From: Sphingomonas sanguinis
GTDB lineage: Bacteria; Pseudomonadota; Alphaproteobacteria; Sphingomonadales; Sphingomonadaceae
Direction of reading: 5' to 3'
Length of the DNA stretch: 64,000 nt
NCBI RefSeq assembly: GCF_001476905.1
Contig: NZ_LDTE01000029.1
Location: forward strand, 1 to 64,000
A model generated the notes under the pieces. The model was given only the letters and a program-made list of their open reading frames with translations, did not search any database and was not told where the DNA came from. This document shows, one piece after another, positions 28,375 through 38,264 of the stretch (the stretch's first letter is position 1; the number at the start of each line of letters is the position of its first letter). The position numbers were made by a program, and so were the translations under genes.

Positions 28375-31104
28375 ATGACGGGTATGAAGACTGTGCGCGC
28401 GGGCGCCATATTGCTGGCGGGCACGATGCTGTCCGGTGTTCCCGTCTGGGCGCAGACCGCGCCGACCGTGCCGGGGGCGGGTGCCGCCCCCACGCCGGTG
28501 GTGGCCCCAGCGCCGGTGCGGACGATCAAGACGCTCCGCGTCGAGGGCGCACAGCGTATCGAGCCGGAGACGGTGCTGTCCTACACCAAGCTGCGTGTCG
28601 GCATGCCCTATACGCCCGAAACGCTCGACCAAGCGCTGAAGGACCTTCAGGCGTCGGAGCTGTTCGCCGACTTCTCGATCACCGGCGTCGAGAGCGGCGA
28701 TATCGTGCTGCGTGTGCGCGAGAACCCGATCATCAACCGGGTCATTCTGGAGGGCAACAAGCGCCTGAAGGAAGACAAGATCAAGAAGGAGATCAAGCTC
28801 GCACCGCGGCAGATCTTCACCCGGACCGCGGTTCGCCAGGACGTCGCTCGTATCGTCGAGCTGTACCGTCGCCAGGGCCGTTTCGGCGCGGTGGTCGATC
28901 CGAAGATGGTCAATCTCGACCAGAACCGCGTCGACGTGGTGTTCGAGATCAGCGAAGGGCCCAAATCCAAGGTCCGCCAGATCAACATCATCGGCAACGA
29001 GAAATTCTCCGACGACGAACTGCGTGGTGCGATGTACACCAAGCAGTCGCGCTGGTTCCGTTTCCTGTCTTCGGCCACCAGCTATGACCAGGACCGCCTG
29101 GCTGCCGACCAGCAGAAGCTGCGCCTATTCTACCTGACCAACGGCTATGCCGATTTCCGCGTGACCAGCGCGGTGGCCGAGCTGACGCCGGACAAGAAGG
29201 ACTTCATCATCACCTATGTGGTGGAGGAAGGTCCGCGCTACAAGTTCGGCGACGTGAAGGTCGACAGCCAGATTCGCGACTTCGACAATGCCAAGCTGGC
29301 TGCCTCGCTGCCGATGAAGAAGGGCGAGTGGTATAACGCCAAGCTGGTCGAGGATTCGATCGACAGCCTCAGCCAGACGGCGGGCCTGTTCGGTTACGCC
29401 TTCACCAATGTCGAGCCGGACATCCAGCGCGACAAGGACGCGCTGACCATGTCGGTCACGTTCAACATCGCCGAAGCCAAGCGCACCTATGTCGAGCGGA
29501 TCGACATCAACGGCAACACGCAGACGCAGGACAAGGTGGTTCGCCGCGAAATCCGCGTGGCCGAGGGTGACGCCTTCAACAGCTTCCAGGTTCGCCGCAG
29601 CCAGGATCGCATCAACTCGCTGGGCTATTTCCAGGAAAAGCTGGAGATCAAGCAGAACCCGGGCTCGACCCCCGACCGGATCGTGCTGGAAACCAATGTC
29701 GAGGAACAGTCGACCGGCTCGTTGCAGCTGTCGGCGGGTTATTCGTCGCTGGAACGCTTCATTATCCAAGCGAACATCACCCAGCGCAACTTCCGCGGCA
29801 AGGGCCAGGAACTGCGCGCTGGCGTCAACTATTCGGCCTATTCCAAGTCGATCGAATTGGGCTTCACCGAGCCTTATGTCTTCGACAAGAATATCGCGCT
29901 GGGCGTCGACGTGTTCCGCCGCGACTTCAACTCGTTCAACTATCTGGGCACCACCCGTCAGACGACCTATAGCCAGGTGTCGACCGGCTTCCAGGTGCGA
30001 GCGGGTGTGCCGCTGACCGAATATTGGTCGCTGTCGGGCCGCTATGGCCTGACCTATGATCAGGTCGGTCTGGCTTCGTCCTTCTTCAACGCCGACGGCA
30101 CCTGTAACTATCAGTCGGCGGGTCGCTATCTCTGCGACTCGATCGGCAATCGCTGGACCTCGTCGGTCGGCTACTCGCTGATCTATGACAGCCTGAACAG
30201 CCGCCTGCGCCCGACCGCCGGTCAGCAATTCTCGTTCAGCCAGGACTTTGCGGGTCTGGGCGGTGACGTGAAATATATCCGTACCCGCGCGCAGGGTGCC
30301 AAGTTCAAGGGGCTCGGCAAGGGCTTCGTGTTCTCGGTGCAGGGCGAGGGTGGTTATATCCACTCGCTGGAAAGCAGCCGGGGGCCAGGCATCGATCCGG
30401 TCCGCATCGTCGACCGCTTCTATCTGGGCGAGCCGCAGTTCCGTGGCTTCGACATTCGCGGCGTCGGCCCGCGCGTGCTGCGTATTCCCTATGTAATCGG
30501 TGCCGATGGCAGCCAGACCAAGCAGACCGATCGCAATCAGATCGTCGACGACTCGCTGGGCGGTCGCGCTTACTATCTGGCCCGTGCCGAGTTGGAAGTG
30601 CCGTTGGGCTCGGGTGCGCGCGAAATGGGCCTGCGTCCCAGCATCTATGTCCAGGCGGGCAGCCTGTGGGGCGTCACGCGCCCGCTGCCGTCGCTCAACT
30701 TCCCGCAGGCGCGCGATGCCAGCGGCAAGCTGCTGTTCAACAAGGACGGATCGCCCACGCTGGCGGCGGCGCCGCTGGTCGATAGCCAGGGACGGCAGGT
30801 GTATCAGGTGCCCAGCACCGCCGATGCCACCATCGCTAACCAGCAGACCAACTGCGCCACCGGCTATGCGCCGCTGGGCAGCACGGCCTGCACCGGCACC
30901 ACGGCCAATGTCGCGCTGCAGAACACCGCCTTCGCCGTCGAGGAATTCTATGGCGGCACGTGGAAGCCGCGCGTGTCGATCGGCGTCGGCGTGAACTGGA
31001 ATTCACCATTCGGACCGCTGCGCATCGACTTGGCCAAGGCATTGGTCACGCAGCCGGGCGACGACCCCAAGCTCATCACTTTCAACGTAGGGACGCAGTT
31101 CTGA
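28375..31104 (+). CDS. bamA: Outer membrane protein assembly factor BamA
   Basis: A protein of about 909 residues. The signal peptide is cleaved after VWA. Five POTRA domains (about 45-440) are followed by a 16-strand Omp85 barrel ending in an aromatic residue (NVGTQF). The conserved barrel loop VRGF-type motif appears as FRGFDIRGVGPR. It inserts beta-barrel proteins into the outer membrane. A Ser/Ala/Gln-rich insertion in a late extracellular loop (about 790-860) is long, as is common in sphingomonads. ATG 28375 is chosen; GTG 28357 and ATG 28384 are also possible. It follows rseP at 70 nt. Confidence 0.96.
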   Translation: MTGMKTVRAGAILLAGTMLSGVPVWAQTAPTVPGAGAAPTPVVAPAPVRTIKTLRVEGAQRIEPETVLSYTKLRVGMPYTPETLDQALKDLQASELFADFSITGVESGDIVLRVRENPIINRVILEGNKRLKEDKIKKEIKLAPRQIFTRTAVRQDVARIVELYRRQGRFGAVVDPKMVNLDQNRVDVVFEISEGPKSKVRQINIIGNEKFSDDELRGAMYTKQSRWFRFLSSATSYDQDRLAADQQKLRLFYLTNGYADFRVTSAVAELTPDKKDFIITYVVEEGPRYKFGDVKVDSQIRDFDNAKLAASLPMKKGEWYNAKLVEDSIDSLSQTAGLFGYAFTNVEPDIQRDKDALTMSVTFNIAEAKRTYVERIDINGNTQTQDKVVRREIRVAEGDAFNSFQVRRSQDRINSLGYFQEKLEIKQNPGSTPDRIVLETNVEEQSTGSLQLSAGYSSLERFIIQANITQRNFRGKGQELRAGVNYSAYSKSIELGFTEPYVFDKNIALGVDVFRRDFNSFNYLGTTRQTTYSQVSTGFQVRAGVPLTEYWSLSGRYGLTYDQVGLASSFFNADGTCNYQSAGRYLCDSIGNRWTSSVGYSLIYDSLNSRLRPTAGQQFSFSQDFAGLGGDVKYIRTRAQGAKFKGLGKGFVFSVQGEGGYIHSLESSRGPGIDPVRIVDRFYLGEPQFRGFDIRGVGPRVLRIPYVIGADGSQTKQTDRNQIVDDSLGGRAYYLARAELEVPLGSGAREMGLRPSIYVQAGSLWGVTRPLPSLNFPQARDASGKLLFNKDGSPTLAAAPLVDSQGRQVYQVPSTADATIANQQTNCATGYAPLGSTACTGTTANVALQNTAFAVEEFYGGTWKPRVSIGVGVNWNSPFGPLRIDLAKALVTQPGDDPKLITFNVGTQF

Positions 31105-31775
31105 TGAAGACGATTTCCAAGCTTCTCCTCGCGGCGGCGCTCGTCGCGCCGGCGGCGACCGTCGCGACCACCGCCAGCGCGCAGGTGAACGGCGTCGCCG
31201 TCGCCGACCCGCAGGGTGCGATCGCCGGTTCGCGCGCCTGGACCGCTGCCCGCCAGCAGATCGAGACGACCTACAAGGCCCAGCTCGACCAGGCCGAGAC
31301 CCGCCGCGCCGCGATCGGCCGCGAATTGGAGCCGCTCGTCCAGGCGTTCCAGACCGCCCGTTCGGCCCCCAACGCCAACCAGGCCGCGCTGCGCACCCAG
31401 GCCGAATCGATCCAGGCCAAGCAGCAGGCCGGTGAGCAGGAACTCGCTCGCCTGACCCAGCCCGCCGCCCGTGCGCAGAGCTATGCCATCGAACAGATCC
31501 AGGCGCGTCTGGGCGAAGCGGTGCAGAACGCCGTGCGCGCCAAGAATGTCAGCCTGCTGGTCAGCCCGCAGGCGGTGCTGTTCATGCAGCCGACCGCCGA
31601 CATCACGGCGGCCGTGACCGCCGAGCTGGACAAGCTGGTCCCGACCGTCAGCATCACGCCGCCCGCCAACTGGCAGCCGGGCCAGCAGGGTCAGCAGCAG
31701 GGTGCCGCTCCCGCCGCGACCGCTCCGGCCGCCGCCGCCCCGGCGCCTGCCCGTCGCCAGAACAGCGGCCGGTAA
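31104..31775 (+). CDS. skp: OmpH/Skp family periplasmic chaperone
   Basis: A 223-residue exported protein with a signal peptide ending TASA. The OmpH domain contains long alternating Ala/Gln/Glu helices forming the Skp tentacles (about 60-150). A Pro/Ala/Gln-rich tail follows. Skp holds unfolded outer membrane proteins on their way to BamA. Its ATG overlaps the bamA stop (TGATG), so dosage is tied to BamA. Confidence 0.9.
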   Translation: MKTISKLLLAAALVAPAATVATTASAQVNGVAVADPQGAIAGSRAWTAARQQIETTYKAQLDQAETRRAAIGRELEPLVQAFQTARSAPNANQAALRTQAESIQAKQQAGEQELARLTQPAARAQSYAIEQIQARLGEAVQNAVRAKNVSLLVSPQAVLFMQPTADITAAVTAELDKLVPTVSITPPANWQPGQQGQQQGAAPAATAPAAAAPAPARRQNSGR

Positions 31776-31782
31776 TAGCCCT

Positions 31783-32259
31783 GTGAGCGAGACGGAAAAG
31801 ACCACCATGGGCCCGCTCGATATCGGGCGGGTCATGGCGGCCCTGCCGCACCGCTATCCGATGCTGCTGGTCGATCGTGTCGAGGAAATCGTCCTCGACA
31901 CGTCGATCCGCGCGGTGAAGGCGGTGACGATCAACGAGGGCTTTTTCCAGGGGCACTTCCCCGGCCGTCCGATCATGCCGGGGGTGCTGATCGTCGAGGC
32001 GCTGGCGCAGGCCGCCGGTGTTCTGGCGGTGGAAAGCCTGGGCCTCGCCGGGTCGGGCAAGCTCGTCTATTTCATGGCGATCGACGGCGCCAAGTTCCGC
32101 AAGCCTGTGGAGCCCGGCGTCCTCCTCCATCTGGAGGTCGAATTCGTCCAGAAGCGGTCGAGCGTCTGCAAGTTCGCAGGGGTCGCCAAGATCGACGGCG
32201 TGACCGTCGCCGAGGCGAATTTCACCGCGATGATCGCCGATCCGCCCAAGGCCGCCTGA
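31783..32259 (+). CDS. fabZ: 3-hydroxyacyl-[ACP] dehydratase FabZ
   Basis: A hot-dog-fold dehydratase of the FAS II cycle, 158 residues from GTG 31783 or 150 from ATG 31807. The active-site segment is [12 protein letters not shown] with catalytic His, followed by the Glu in [10 protein letters not shown]. The N-terminal block is [13 protein letters not shown]. It follows skp by 7 nt. In LPS-making bacteria lpxD would sit between skp and fabZ and lpxA after fabZ; both are missing here, in line with sphingomonads replacing LPS by glycosphingolipid. Confidence 0.96.
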   Translation: MSETEKTTMGPLDIGRVMAALPHRYPMLLVDRVEEIVLDTSIRAVKAVTINEGFFQGHFPGRPIMPGVLIVEALAQAAGVLAVESLGLAGSGKLVYFMAIDGAKFRKPVEPGVLLHLEVEFVQKRSSVCKFAGVAKIDGVTVAEANFTAMIADPPKAA

Positions 32260-32296
32260 TCGAACGCTTCGCCTACGGGCGGGGCGTTCCTGCACT

Positions 32297-32323
32297 TTGA
32301 CTAAGGGCGCGCGGTCCGCTATG
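32297..32323 (+). promoter_or_regulatory. Candidate rpmE promoter
   Basis: TTGACT (32297-32302), 15 nt, GCTATG (32318-32323). The position about 55 nt before the rpmE start fits a dedicated promoter for this monocistronic ribosomal gene. Confidence 0.5.
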
Positions 32324-32378
32324 GGCCGCGCTTCCCGTTTCCAGGCTGGTCGGAACCAGCCATTTTCGGAGCATTATC

Positions 32379-32609
32379 ATGAAGACCGATACGCACCCCG
32401 ACTATCACATGATCAAGGTCCAGATGACCGACGGCACCGTGTTCGAGACCCGCTCGACCTGGGGCAAGGAAGGCGACACGATGCAGCTCGACATCGATCC
32501 GCTGGCGCACCCGGCCTGGACCGGTGGTCGTGGCTCGCTGCTGGACACCGGCGGTCAGGTCGCGCGCTTCAACAAGCGTTTCGGTGGCGGTCTCACGCTC
32601 CGCAAGTAA
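32379..32609 (+). CDS. rpmE: 50S ribosomal protein L31
   Basis: A 76-residue L31 beginning [10 protein letters not shown]. It has none of the four zinc-binding cysteines of the C+ type, so it is the zinc-independent form usual in alphaproteobacteria. It bridges the 50S and 30S subunits at the 5S rRNA side. It has its own promoter-like sequence and a strong terminator 30 nt after the stop. Confidence 0.97.
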   Translation: MKTDTHPDYHMIKVQMTDGTVFETRSTWGKEGDTMQLDIDPLAHPAWTGGRGSLLDTGGQVARFNKRFGGGLTLRK

Positions 32610-32638
32610 TCGGCTCGCCCCTCGGGTGAACGACAAAG

Positions 32639-32675
32639 GGCCCGGTGCTTCCTTCGCGAAGCGCCGGGCCTTTTT
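32639..32675 (+). terminator. Rho-independent terminator of rpmE
   Basis: GGCCCGGTGCTTC (32639-32651) pairs with GAAGCGCCGGGCC (32658-32670), 13 bp with one G-U, followed by TTTTT. Confidence 0.9.
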
Positions 32676-32754
32676 GCGTCGAGTGCGAGTGCATGACGAA
32701 AATTTTCAAAATGCGGTTTGCGGTCCATTAACCAGCGCTGTGCAACATAGCCTC

Positions 32755-33069
32755 ATGTTTGCCGCCGAATTTGAACCCGCCGAATATACCAACCGCCGCC
32801 GCGCCCTGCGGAAGGCCGCGGCGCTCGATACCGAAATGGATCGAGGCGGGCTGTCCCGGGCCTTGTGCCGGGTGCTCGACATCTCGGTTCATGGTGCGCG
32901 GCTCCAGACCTATACCTCGCTCCGGCGCGGCTCGGACATTTGGTTGCGCCTGCCCCAGGTGGGCGAAGTCGCCGCGCATGTCGTCTGGGCCACCGACTTC
33001 GCCGCCGGCTGCCAGTTCGAAAAGCCGCTGGCACCCGAGGCGTTCGAGATCCTCGCGCCGCTGACTTGA
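32755..33069 (+). CDS. PilZ domain protein
   Basis: A 104-residue stand-alone PilZ domain. The first motif is NRRRALRKA (RxxxR class), followed by DISVHGARLQT (D-x-S-x-x-G type), then the beta-barrel segment GSDIWLRLP and the closing VVWATDFAAGCQF. PilZ domains bind cyclic-di-GMP. Here the D/N-x-S-x-x-G second motif is present but the RxxxR is displaced in an Arg-rich run, so binding is probable rather than certain. No motility or polysaccharide gene is adjacent. Confidence 0.85.
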   Translation: MFAAEFEPAEYTNRRRALRKAAALDTEMDRGGLSRALCRVLDISVHGARLQTYTSLRRGSDIWLRLPQVGEVAAHVVWATDFAAGCQFEKPLAPEAFEILAPLT

Positions 33070-33141
33070 TCGGGGCGGCGGGCTGGTCAGCCCCGCACGG
33101 TTGCGCTACGCAGTGGCAAAGCCGTAACAAATGGAACCATC

Positions 33142-34557
<1,416 letters not shown>

Positions 34558-35355
34558 TCACGTCCCCGCCGCCCAGCGGATCGCGTTGGCCAGGATGCGG
34601 TGATAGTCGGGATCGTCATAGAGTTCGGGCTCATGCCCCAGCGCTGAATAGAAGACCCGGCCCTTGGTGCGCGGGTTGATCCACATGATCGGGTGGGTTC
34701 CCATGCGCAGGCGCTCGCCGGGACGGTAGCTCGCCTCGTCCAGCTGGGCGAGGACGGTCATGCCCTTGGTCGCCGGATTGCTATCGAAGCTGTACCACTC
34801 GTCGCGGGGCGTCCAGGGCGTCTTCACCCCGGCCATGATCGGGTGGCGCGGCTGGACGATCTCGACCCGGGCGGGCTGGATATGATCCGCGCCGTTCGGA
34901 TGGCCGGTGAAGGTCGTGCCGATGATCGTGTCGACATACCAGGGCGAAGTATGGCTGTTATCGCCCGCCGCGTGCAGCGCGACCACGCCGCCGCCACGCG
35001 CGACGAAGCGGGCGAGGGCCGCCTGTTGCTCCGCGGTCATGAATTCGCCGCTGGCGCTGTTCAGGACGACGACCGAGAAATGGGAGAGCTGGTCGTCGTT
35101 GAAGACGGCGGCATTCTCGGTGGTGAAGCTGGGACGGCCGAGCCGCTTGGCGATGTCGGCCAGGACGGCGTTGGAATGCGGGATATGCTCGAAATGCCGC
35201 CAGCCATTGGTCTTGGAGACGATCAGCACGCCATGCTTCAATCCTGCGGGCAGGGCGGGGGCGATTGTGTCGACCACCTTGGGCGGCAGATGCGGGTCGG
35301 ACGGGGCTTGGGCCACCGCGACCAATGCGATCATCACCAGTGTTTTCAACATCAT
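34558..35355 (-). CDS. Exported ThuA-like domain protein
   Basis: A 265-residue protein with an N-terminal signal peptide (hydrophobic residues 4-16), then a ThuA-like/glutamine-amidotransferase-like fold: GVLIVSKTNGWRHFEHIP, GGGVVALHAAG, GHPNGADHI, and the closing GRVFYSALGHE. ThuA was named from trehalose utilisation, and many family members are of unknown activity in sugar degradation. ATG 35355 is chosen because GGGAG precedes it; the upstream extension to 35406 is not coding-like. Its stop lies directly against the end of sdaA. Confidence 0.88.
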   Translation of the reverse strand: MMLKTLVMIALVAVAQAPSDPHLPPKVVDTIAPALPAGLKHGVLIVSKTNGWRHFEHIPHSNAVLADIAKRLGRPSFTTENAAVFNDDQLSHFSVVVLNSASGEFMTAEQQAALARFVARGGGVVALHAAGDNSHTSPWYVDTIIGTTFTGHPNGADHIQPARVEIVQPRHPIMAGVKTPWTPRDEWYSFDSNPATKGMTVLAQLDEASYRPGERLRMGTHPIMWINPRTKGRVFYSALGHEPELYDDPDYHRILANAIRWAAGT

Positions 35356-35404
35356 CCGTCTCCCTTTTCGGCGAGCGTAGCAAGCTGCCGGGTAAGGGCA
35401 ATGC

Positions 35405-35522
35405 ATTCCTCCCCTGTAAGGGGAGGGGGACCATGCGAAGCATGGTGGAGGGGTGTCCCGGCTGATGGTGACACCCCTCCGTAAGTCCTGCGGACTGCCA
35501 CCTTCCCTTACAGGGGAGGAAT
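35405..35522. repeat. Complex palindromic element with three inner hairpins
   Basis: An 18-bp perfect outer inverted repeat (35405-35422 and 35505-35522, ATTCCTCCCCTGTAAGGG) encloses three smaller stems: 35430-35446 (7 bp, loop GAA), an 11-bp stem made by 35447-35457 with 35470-35480, and 35484-35496 (5 bp, loop TGC). It is cloverleaf-like and non-coding. It lies between the ThuA-like gene start and the end of the efflux operon, so it may also terminate the latter. Confidence 0.85.
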
Positions 35523-35526
35523 TGGC

Positions 35527-37086
35527 TTAGTCCGCCGCGATCGGGCCGTCATGCGGTTTGGGTCGCCGGGTAAACCAGGTCAGCCCTGCCAGCACGATGC
35601 ACAACCACGCCGAGACGTAGAAGATGTCGGTCGAGGCCAACAGATAGGCCTGGCCCACCATCTGCCGCGTGACGGCCGCCGCCGCCTGGGTATCGGTCAG
35701 GCCCAGATGGTTGAGCCCCATCCGCGCCATCTGCCACACCGGGTTCTGGCCGATCGCCTCGGACAGATGCGCCTGGTGCATCGCCTCGCGCCGGTCCCAC
35801 ATGGTGGTGGTCAGCGACGCGGCGAAGCTGCCCGCCGTGATGCGCGCGAAGTTCGAGATGCCCGTCGCCGAGGGAATGCGATGCTGCGGCACGCCGTCGA
35901 GCGCGATGGTCAGCATCGCGAGGAAGAAGGTGCTCATCGCAATGCCCTGCACCATCAGCGGTAGCACGAAGTCGCTGAAGCTCGCCTGGGTATTGAGCCC
36001 CGAACGCATCCAATAGGAAACACCGAAGGCGGCAAAGGCGATGGTCGCCATGATCCGCGCATCGACCTTGCCCGACAGGCGCGCGACGACCGGGGTCAGG
36101 ACCACTGCGACCGCGCCGCTGGGCGCAGCGACCAGGCCCGCCCAGGTCGCGGTATAGCCCAGCTGCGTTTGCAACCAGAGCGGCAGCAGCAGCGTGTTGG
36201 CGAAGAACACCGCATAGCCCAGGCAGAAGGACAGGGTGCCGATGCTGAAGTTGCGGCCCTTGAACAGCGACAGGTCGACCGCCGGATTGGCGTCGGTCAG
36301 CTCCCAGATCAGCCAGGCGATGAAGCCGACGATCGCGATCACCGTCATCACGACGATCCGGGTCGAATGGAACCAGTCGTCATTCTTGCCCAGGTCGAGC
36401 ATCATCTGCAGCGCACCGACCCAGACGACCAGCATGATCAGTCCGACCTTGTCGATCGGCAGGTTGCGCGTCGGTGTTTCGCGGCTCGACAGCCCGCGCC
36501 AGCACACGCCCGCACAGAATAGGCCGACCGGCACGTTGATCAGGAAGATCCAGCTCCAGTGATAATTGTCGGAGATATATCCGCCCAGGATCGGCCCCAT
36601 GATCGGCGCGACCAGCGTCGTCATCGACCAGATGCCGAGCGCGGTTGAGCGCTTCTGCGGCGGGAAGATCGAGATCAACAGCGCCTGGCTGCCCGGGATC
36701 ATCGGCCCGGACACCGCGCCTTGTAGCACGCGGAAACCGATCAGCGAAGACAGGTTCCACGCGATGCCGCACAGGAACGATGCGATGGTGAACAGGAAGA
36801 CCGAGACGCAGAAGGTGCGCACCACCCCGAACTTGCCCATCAGCCAGCCGGTCAGCGGCACCGCCACGCCGTTGGCGACGGCGAAGGCGGTGACCACCCA
36901 GGTCGAATTATCCGAGCTGACGCCCAGATTGCCCGCGATGGTCGGCAGCGAGACGTTGGCGATGGTCGAGTCGAGCACTTGCATGAAGGTGCCGAGCGCC
37001 AGCGCAAAGGCGATCAGCGCCAGCGGCGCGCCTTTCAGCGGGGCGGGGCCATCCCCCGCGCCCGCCTGAGCGGGGGCCCCGGCCAT
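35527..37086 (-). CDS. DHA2 family MFS drug efflux transporter (EmrB-like)
   Basis: A 519-residue 14-helix major facilitator of the DHA2 family. Motif A is GWLMGKFGVVR, the antiporter region contains GPILGGYISDNYHWSWIFLINVPVG (motif C region), and D-S-T-I-A-N-V-S occurs in helix 1. It exports hydrophobic drugs by proton antiport. Its start overlaps the HlyD-adaptor gene by one base (TGATG), and an outer-membrane factor lies upstream, giving a complete EmrAB-TolC-type pump in one operon. Confidence 0.95.
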   Translation of the reverse strand: MAGAPAQAGAGDGPAPLKGAPLALIAFALALGTFMQVLDSTIANVSLPTIAGNLGVSSDNSTWVVTAFAVANGVAVPLTGWLMGKFGVVRTFCVSVFLFTIASFLCGIAWNLSSLIGFRVLQGAVSGPMIPGSQALLISIFPPQKRSTALGIWSMTTLVAPIMGPILGGYISDNYHWSWIFLINVPVGLFCAGVCWRGLSSRETPTRNLPIDKVGLIMLVVWVGALQMMLDLGKNDDWFHSTRIVVMTVIAIVGFIAWLIWELTDANPAVDLSLFKGRNFSIGTLSFCLGYAVFFANTLLLPLWLQTQLGYTATWAGLVAAPSGAVAVVLTPVVARLSGKVDARIMATIAFAAFGVSYWMRSGLNTQASFSDFVLPLMVQGIAMSTFFLAMLTIALDGVPQHRIPSATGISNFARITAGSFAASLTTTMWDRREAMHQAHLSEAIGQNPVWQMARMGLNHLGLTDTQAAAAVTRQMVGQAYLLASTDIFYVSAWLCIVLAGLTWFTRRPKPHDGPIAAD

Positions 37087-38264
37087 CAGCGGTTCGCCGC
37101 GATGATCTGCGCGATCCGGGCTTCGATCGCCGGATCGTTACCGTCGGTCGCGCGCGTCTGATAGGCTTGGGTGGCGGCGGTGCCGATACGCGGGCCGTTC
37201 TGGTCGGCGGTGTCCACGGTGACGGTCGCGGACAGGCCGACGCGCAGGGGATTCTGGCGCAGTTCGTTGGCATTGAGCCCGATGCGCACCGGCACGCGCT
37301 GGACGATCTTGATCCAGTTGCCGCTGGCATTTTGCGGCGGCAAGAGGGCGAAGGCATTGCCGCTGCCCGCACCCAGGCCGATGACCTTGCCGTGATAGAC
37401 GATCTTGCCGCCATACATATCGGCGGTGATCGTCGCGGGCTGGCCGATGCGCAGGTCGCGCAGCTGGGTTTCGCGGAAATTGGCGTCGACCCACAGCCGG
37501 TCGAGCGGCACTACCGCCATCAGCGGGGTTCCGGCCGCGACCTGCTGGCCCACCTGCACCGTGCGCTGGGCGATGACCCCGTCGATGGGCGCGGTGATGT
37601 GCATATGGCTGCGCATGATGGCGGCGCGGCGATAGGCGGCGATCGCGGCAAGCACCGCCGGGTTTGTGTTGACGTCGGTGCCCTGCACGGCGGTCCGCGC
37701 CTGCGCGGCCTGGGCCCGTGCAAGTGCCAGGTTGGCGGTGGCGACCTTGACCGCATCAGCGGCGTGCGACAGTTCCTCGCCCGACACCGCGCCTTCGGCG
37801 GCGGCACCCTGGCGGCGGGCATAGTCGGCGCGGGCACGGGTCAGCTCGGCCTGGGCCTGGACGATGGCGGCGCCGCTCTGGTTGACCTTGGTGAAGTCGG
37901 CACGGGTTGCGCGGACCGCGCGCGCCAGCTCGGCCGCGGCGGACGCCAGGCCGACATCGGCGGTCGCGGGGTCGAGGTCGAGCAGCGGAGCGCCCGCCTT
38001 CACCGTCTGGGTATTGTCGGCATGGATGGCCAGCACCGTACCCGGATCGCGCGCGGTGATCGCCACCACGTCGCCCGCGACATAGGCGTCATCGGTCTCT
38101 TCCTCGGGCTTGGCGAGCAGGAAGTGGAACACCGCCCACACGATCGCGGCCACGACCACGACGACCGCCAGGACGATCAGGCCGGTCTTGCGCGCCTTGG
38201 GCTTGCCACCGTTCGGAGCCTGGGTTGTGGGAGCGGTGGGGGAGGCGGCTTCGGTGTCGCTCAT
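37086..38264 (-). CDS. HlyD/EmrA family periplasmic adaptor
   Basis: A 392-residue membrane-fusion protein. One N-terminal transmembrane helix (about 25-50) is followed by a split biotinyl-lipoyl domain (DPGTVLAIHADNTQTVKAG and APIDGVIAQRTVQVGQQV), a helical hairpin rich in Ala/Gln, and a beta-barrel (GQPATITADMYGG). It bridges the MFS pump and the outer-membrane channel. ATGA overlap with the upstream NodT-type gene. Confidence 0.94.
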   Translation of the reverse strand: MSDTEAASPTAPTTQAPNGGKPKARKTGLIVLAVVVVVAAIVWAVFHFLLAKPEEETDDAYVAGDVVAITARDPGTVLAIHADNTQTVKAGAPLLDLDPATADVGLASAAAELARAVRATRADFTKVNQSGAAIVQAQAELTRARADYARRQGAAAEGAVSGEELSHAADAVKVATANLALARAQAAQARTAVQGTDVNTNPAVLAAIAAYRRAAIMRSHMHITAPIDGVIAQRTVQVGQQVAAGTPLMAVVPLDRLWVDANFRETQLRDLRIGQPATITADMYGGKIVYHGKVIGLGAGSGNAFALLPPQNASGNWIKIVQRVPVRIGLNANELRQNPLRVGLSATVTVDTADQNGPRIGTAATQAYQTRATDGNDPAIEARIAQIIAANR

